Below are positions 63,510 to 64,000 of a DNA stretch of 64,000 bases, one piece after another. Location of the stretch: assembly GCF_000710615.1 (NCBI RefSeq), contig NZ_JDTH01000010.1, positions 49,851 through 113,850 of the forward strand, in the 5' to 3' direction. Below the pieces are notes generated by a model, which saw only the letters and a program-made list of their open reading frames with translations, did not search any database and was not told where the DNA came from. Both the position numbers and the translations under genes were made by a program. The stretch is from Haladaptatus cibarius D43 (lineage in GTDB: Archaea > Halobacteriota > Halobacteria > Halobacteriales > Haladaptataceae). Within the stretch, counting starts at the first letter, position 1. Each line of letters begins with the position of its first letter.

Positions 63510-63644
63510 TAGGTCACAAAAATCCCGTACACGTTCGCTTCACCAAAAGACAACGTGTACGGTTATAACCACCTCGGAAGGTGGTTAAGTAGCTGCAGGG
63601 ATAGCTACTGCTTCCATCGTCTTAGAGGTTTGGCCTGTGACCTA
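63510..63644. ncRNA. Cloverleaf-forming element, possible structured RNA
   Basis: Four perfect inverted repeats nest in 135 bases. The outer stem is TAGGTCACA (63510-63518) with TGTGACCTA (63636-63644). Inside are three successive hairpins: CCGTACACGTT/AACGTGTACGG (63525-63535 and 63552-63562, 16-base loop); TAACCACCT/AGGTGGTTA (63566-63574 and 63579-63587, loop CGGA); and AGTAGCT/AGCTACT (63588-63594 and 63603-63609, 8-base loop). No tRNA anticodon or T-loop sequence fits. Strand cannot be decided because the stems pair on both. It could also be a recombination or transposon end. Confidence 0.5.
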
Positions 63645-63704
63645 CAGAAAAATCTATGAAACGAAACCAAGCAAATCTTGCGAACCAGAAGCAGAAAAAT
63701 CGAA

Positions 63705-63777
63705 GTAGTTGCCTAGGAAGCGACTATGAAGAACCACTACTCGGCATCTCAAGTGACCCGACACGGTCATGGTGTCG
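63705..63777. repeat. Two further hairpins downstream of the cloverleaf
   Basis: GTAGTTGC (63705-63712) pairs with GCGACTAT (63720-63727), including two G-U pairs. CGACAC (63759-63764) pairs with GTGTCG (63772-63777) around a 7-base loop. They may extend the structured region. Confidence 0.35.
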
Positions 63778-64000
63778 TTTTGGACACATCAAAGCGGCAT
63801 ATTTCGAAGAACTAGCAATCGACAACCAGCCACGGGGATAGAAATGCTGAATCATAGTTCCCAAACAAAGACACAGATGACTCAAAGACGGAACTTTTTG
63901 GTAGACTGTCGAAGTAGTAGAAACCACCCTACCGAACCTGCAAGTTGTTCAGTAGAACTGACTAGGGTTAAAGTTACCTGTAGGAGACCAATAGTAGGGT
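63778..64000. other. Right edge of the window, nothing recognised
   Basis: No supported gene. A 61-codon plus-strand frame at 63656-63841 runs through the hairpin region and has no recognisable domain. Confidence 0.4.

Noticed and set aside
63510..63644. tRNA gene or integron attC site
   Set aside because: No anticodon arm, T-loop or CCA-type sequence; attC core sites do not sit at the required ends of the fold.

Overview
The window is haloarchaeal (class Halobacteria) DNA. The evidence is acidic proteins rich in Asp and Glu, many TATA boxes 24-30 bases before leaderless start codons, Tat (twin-arginine) signals with lipoboxes, a geranylgeranylglyceryl phosphate synthase, and a 30-base haloarchaeal-type CRISPR repeat. 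The genus cannot be read from the sequence. By eye the G+C content is near one half on the left and higher in the 52-60 kb part.

Positions 1 to about 42,900 form one long catabolic island for peptides and amino acids, with a strong proline and glycine bias. It holds: a proline racemase-family enzyme (cut by the left edge); a DAO-family FAD oxidoreductase; an aminotransferase; PutP; a pyrroline-5-carboxylate-type aldehyde dehydrogenase; an SDR; a cupin; both ETF subunits; three M24 (Xaa-Pro peptidase/creatinase fold) proteins; two complete dipeptide-type ABC transporters; a DhnA-type aldolase; proline dehydrogenase; a Tat-exported subtilase; threonine ammonia-lyase; a complete glycine cleavage operon (T, H, PA, PB); a UPF0126 membrane protein whose Pfam family is called glycine transporter; a second SSS symporter; and a DPP-IV/S9 peptidase. 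Read together, the subtilase and S9 peptidase cut protein, the ABC systems import peptides, the M24 proteins split Xaa-Pro or N-methyl compounds, PRODH/P5CDH/ETF oxidise proline, the racemase and FAD enzymes may handle hydroxyproline or D-imino acids, and GCV consumes glycine. Gelatin/collagen-type peptides are an attractive but unproven substrate.

Positions 42,900 to 52,800 are an accessory zone with transposase relics and orphan C-termini. It also carries a set of secreted proteins: a Tat protein, two PQQ-type beta-propeller lipoproteins, and a three-gene unit with a zincin-type metalloprotease.

Positions 52,800 to 61,700 look plasmid-like or island-like: a GGGP synthase, several winged-helix regulators with clear dyad operators, a PIN/HTH pair, MazEF, a MOSC protein, a frameshifted SprT-like gene, a SWIM zinc-finger gene with two partial copies of its 3' end, a heptamer array with about 26-base phasing, and a superoxide dismutase with a Tat-like signal.

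Positions 62,070 to 63,165 are a CRISPR array of 17 identical repeats, read on the minus strand from a leader on its right. No cas gene is in the window. To the right of the leader, 63,510-63,644 can fold as a cloverleaf (an outer stem enclosing three hairpins) and may be an undescribed structured RNA. No tRNA or rRNA gene was seen.
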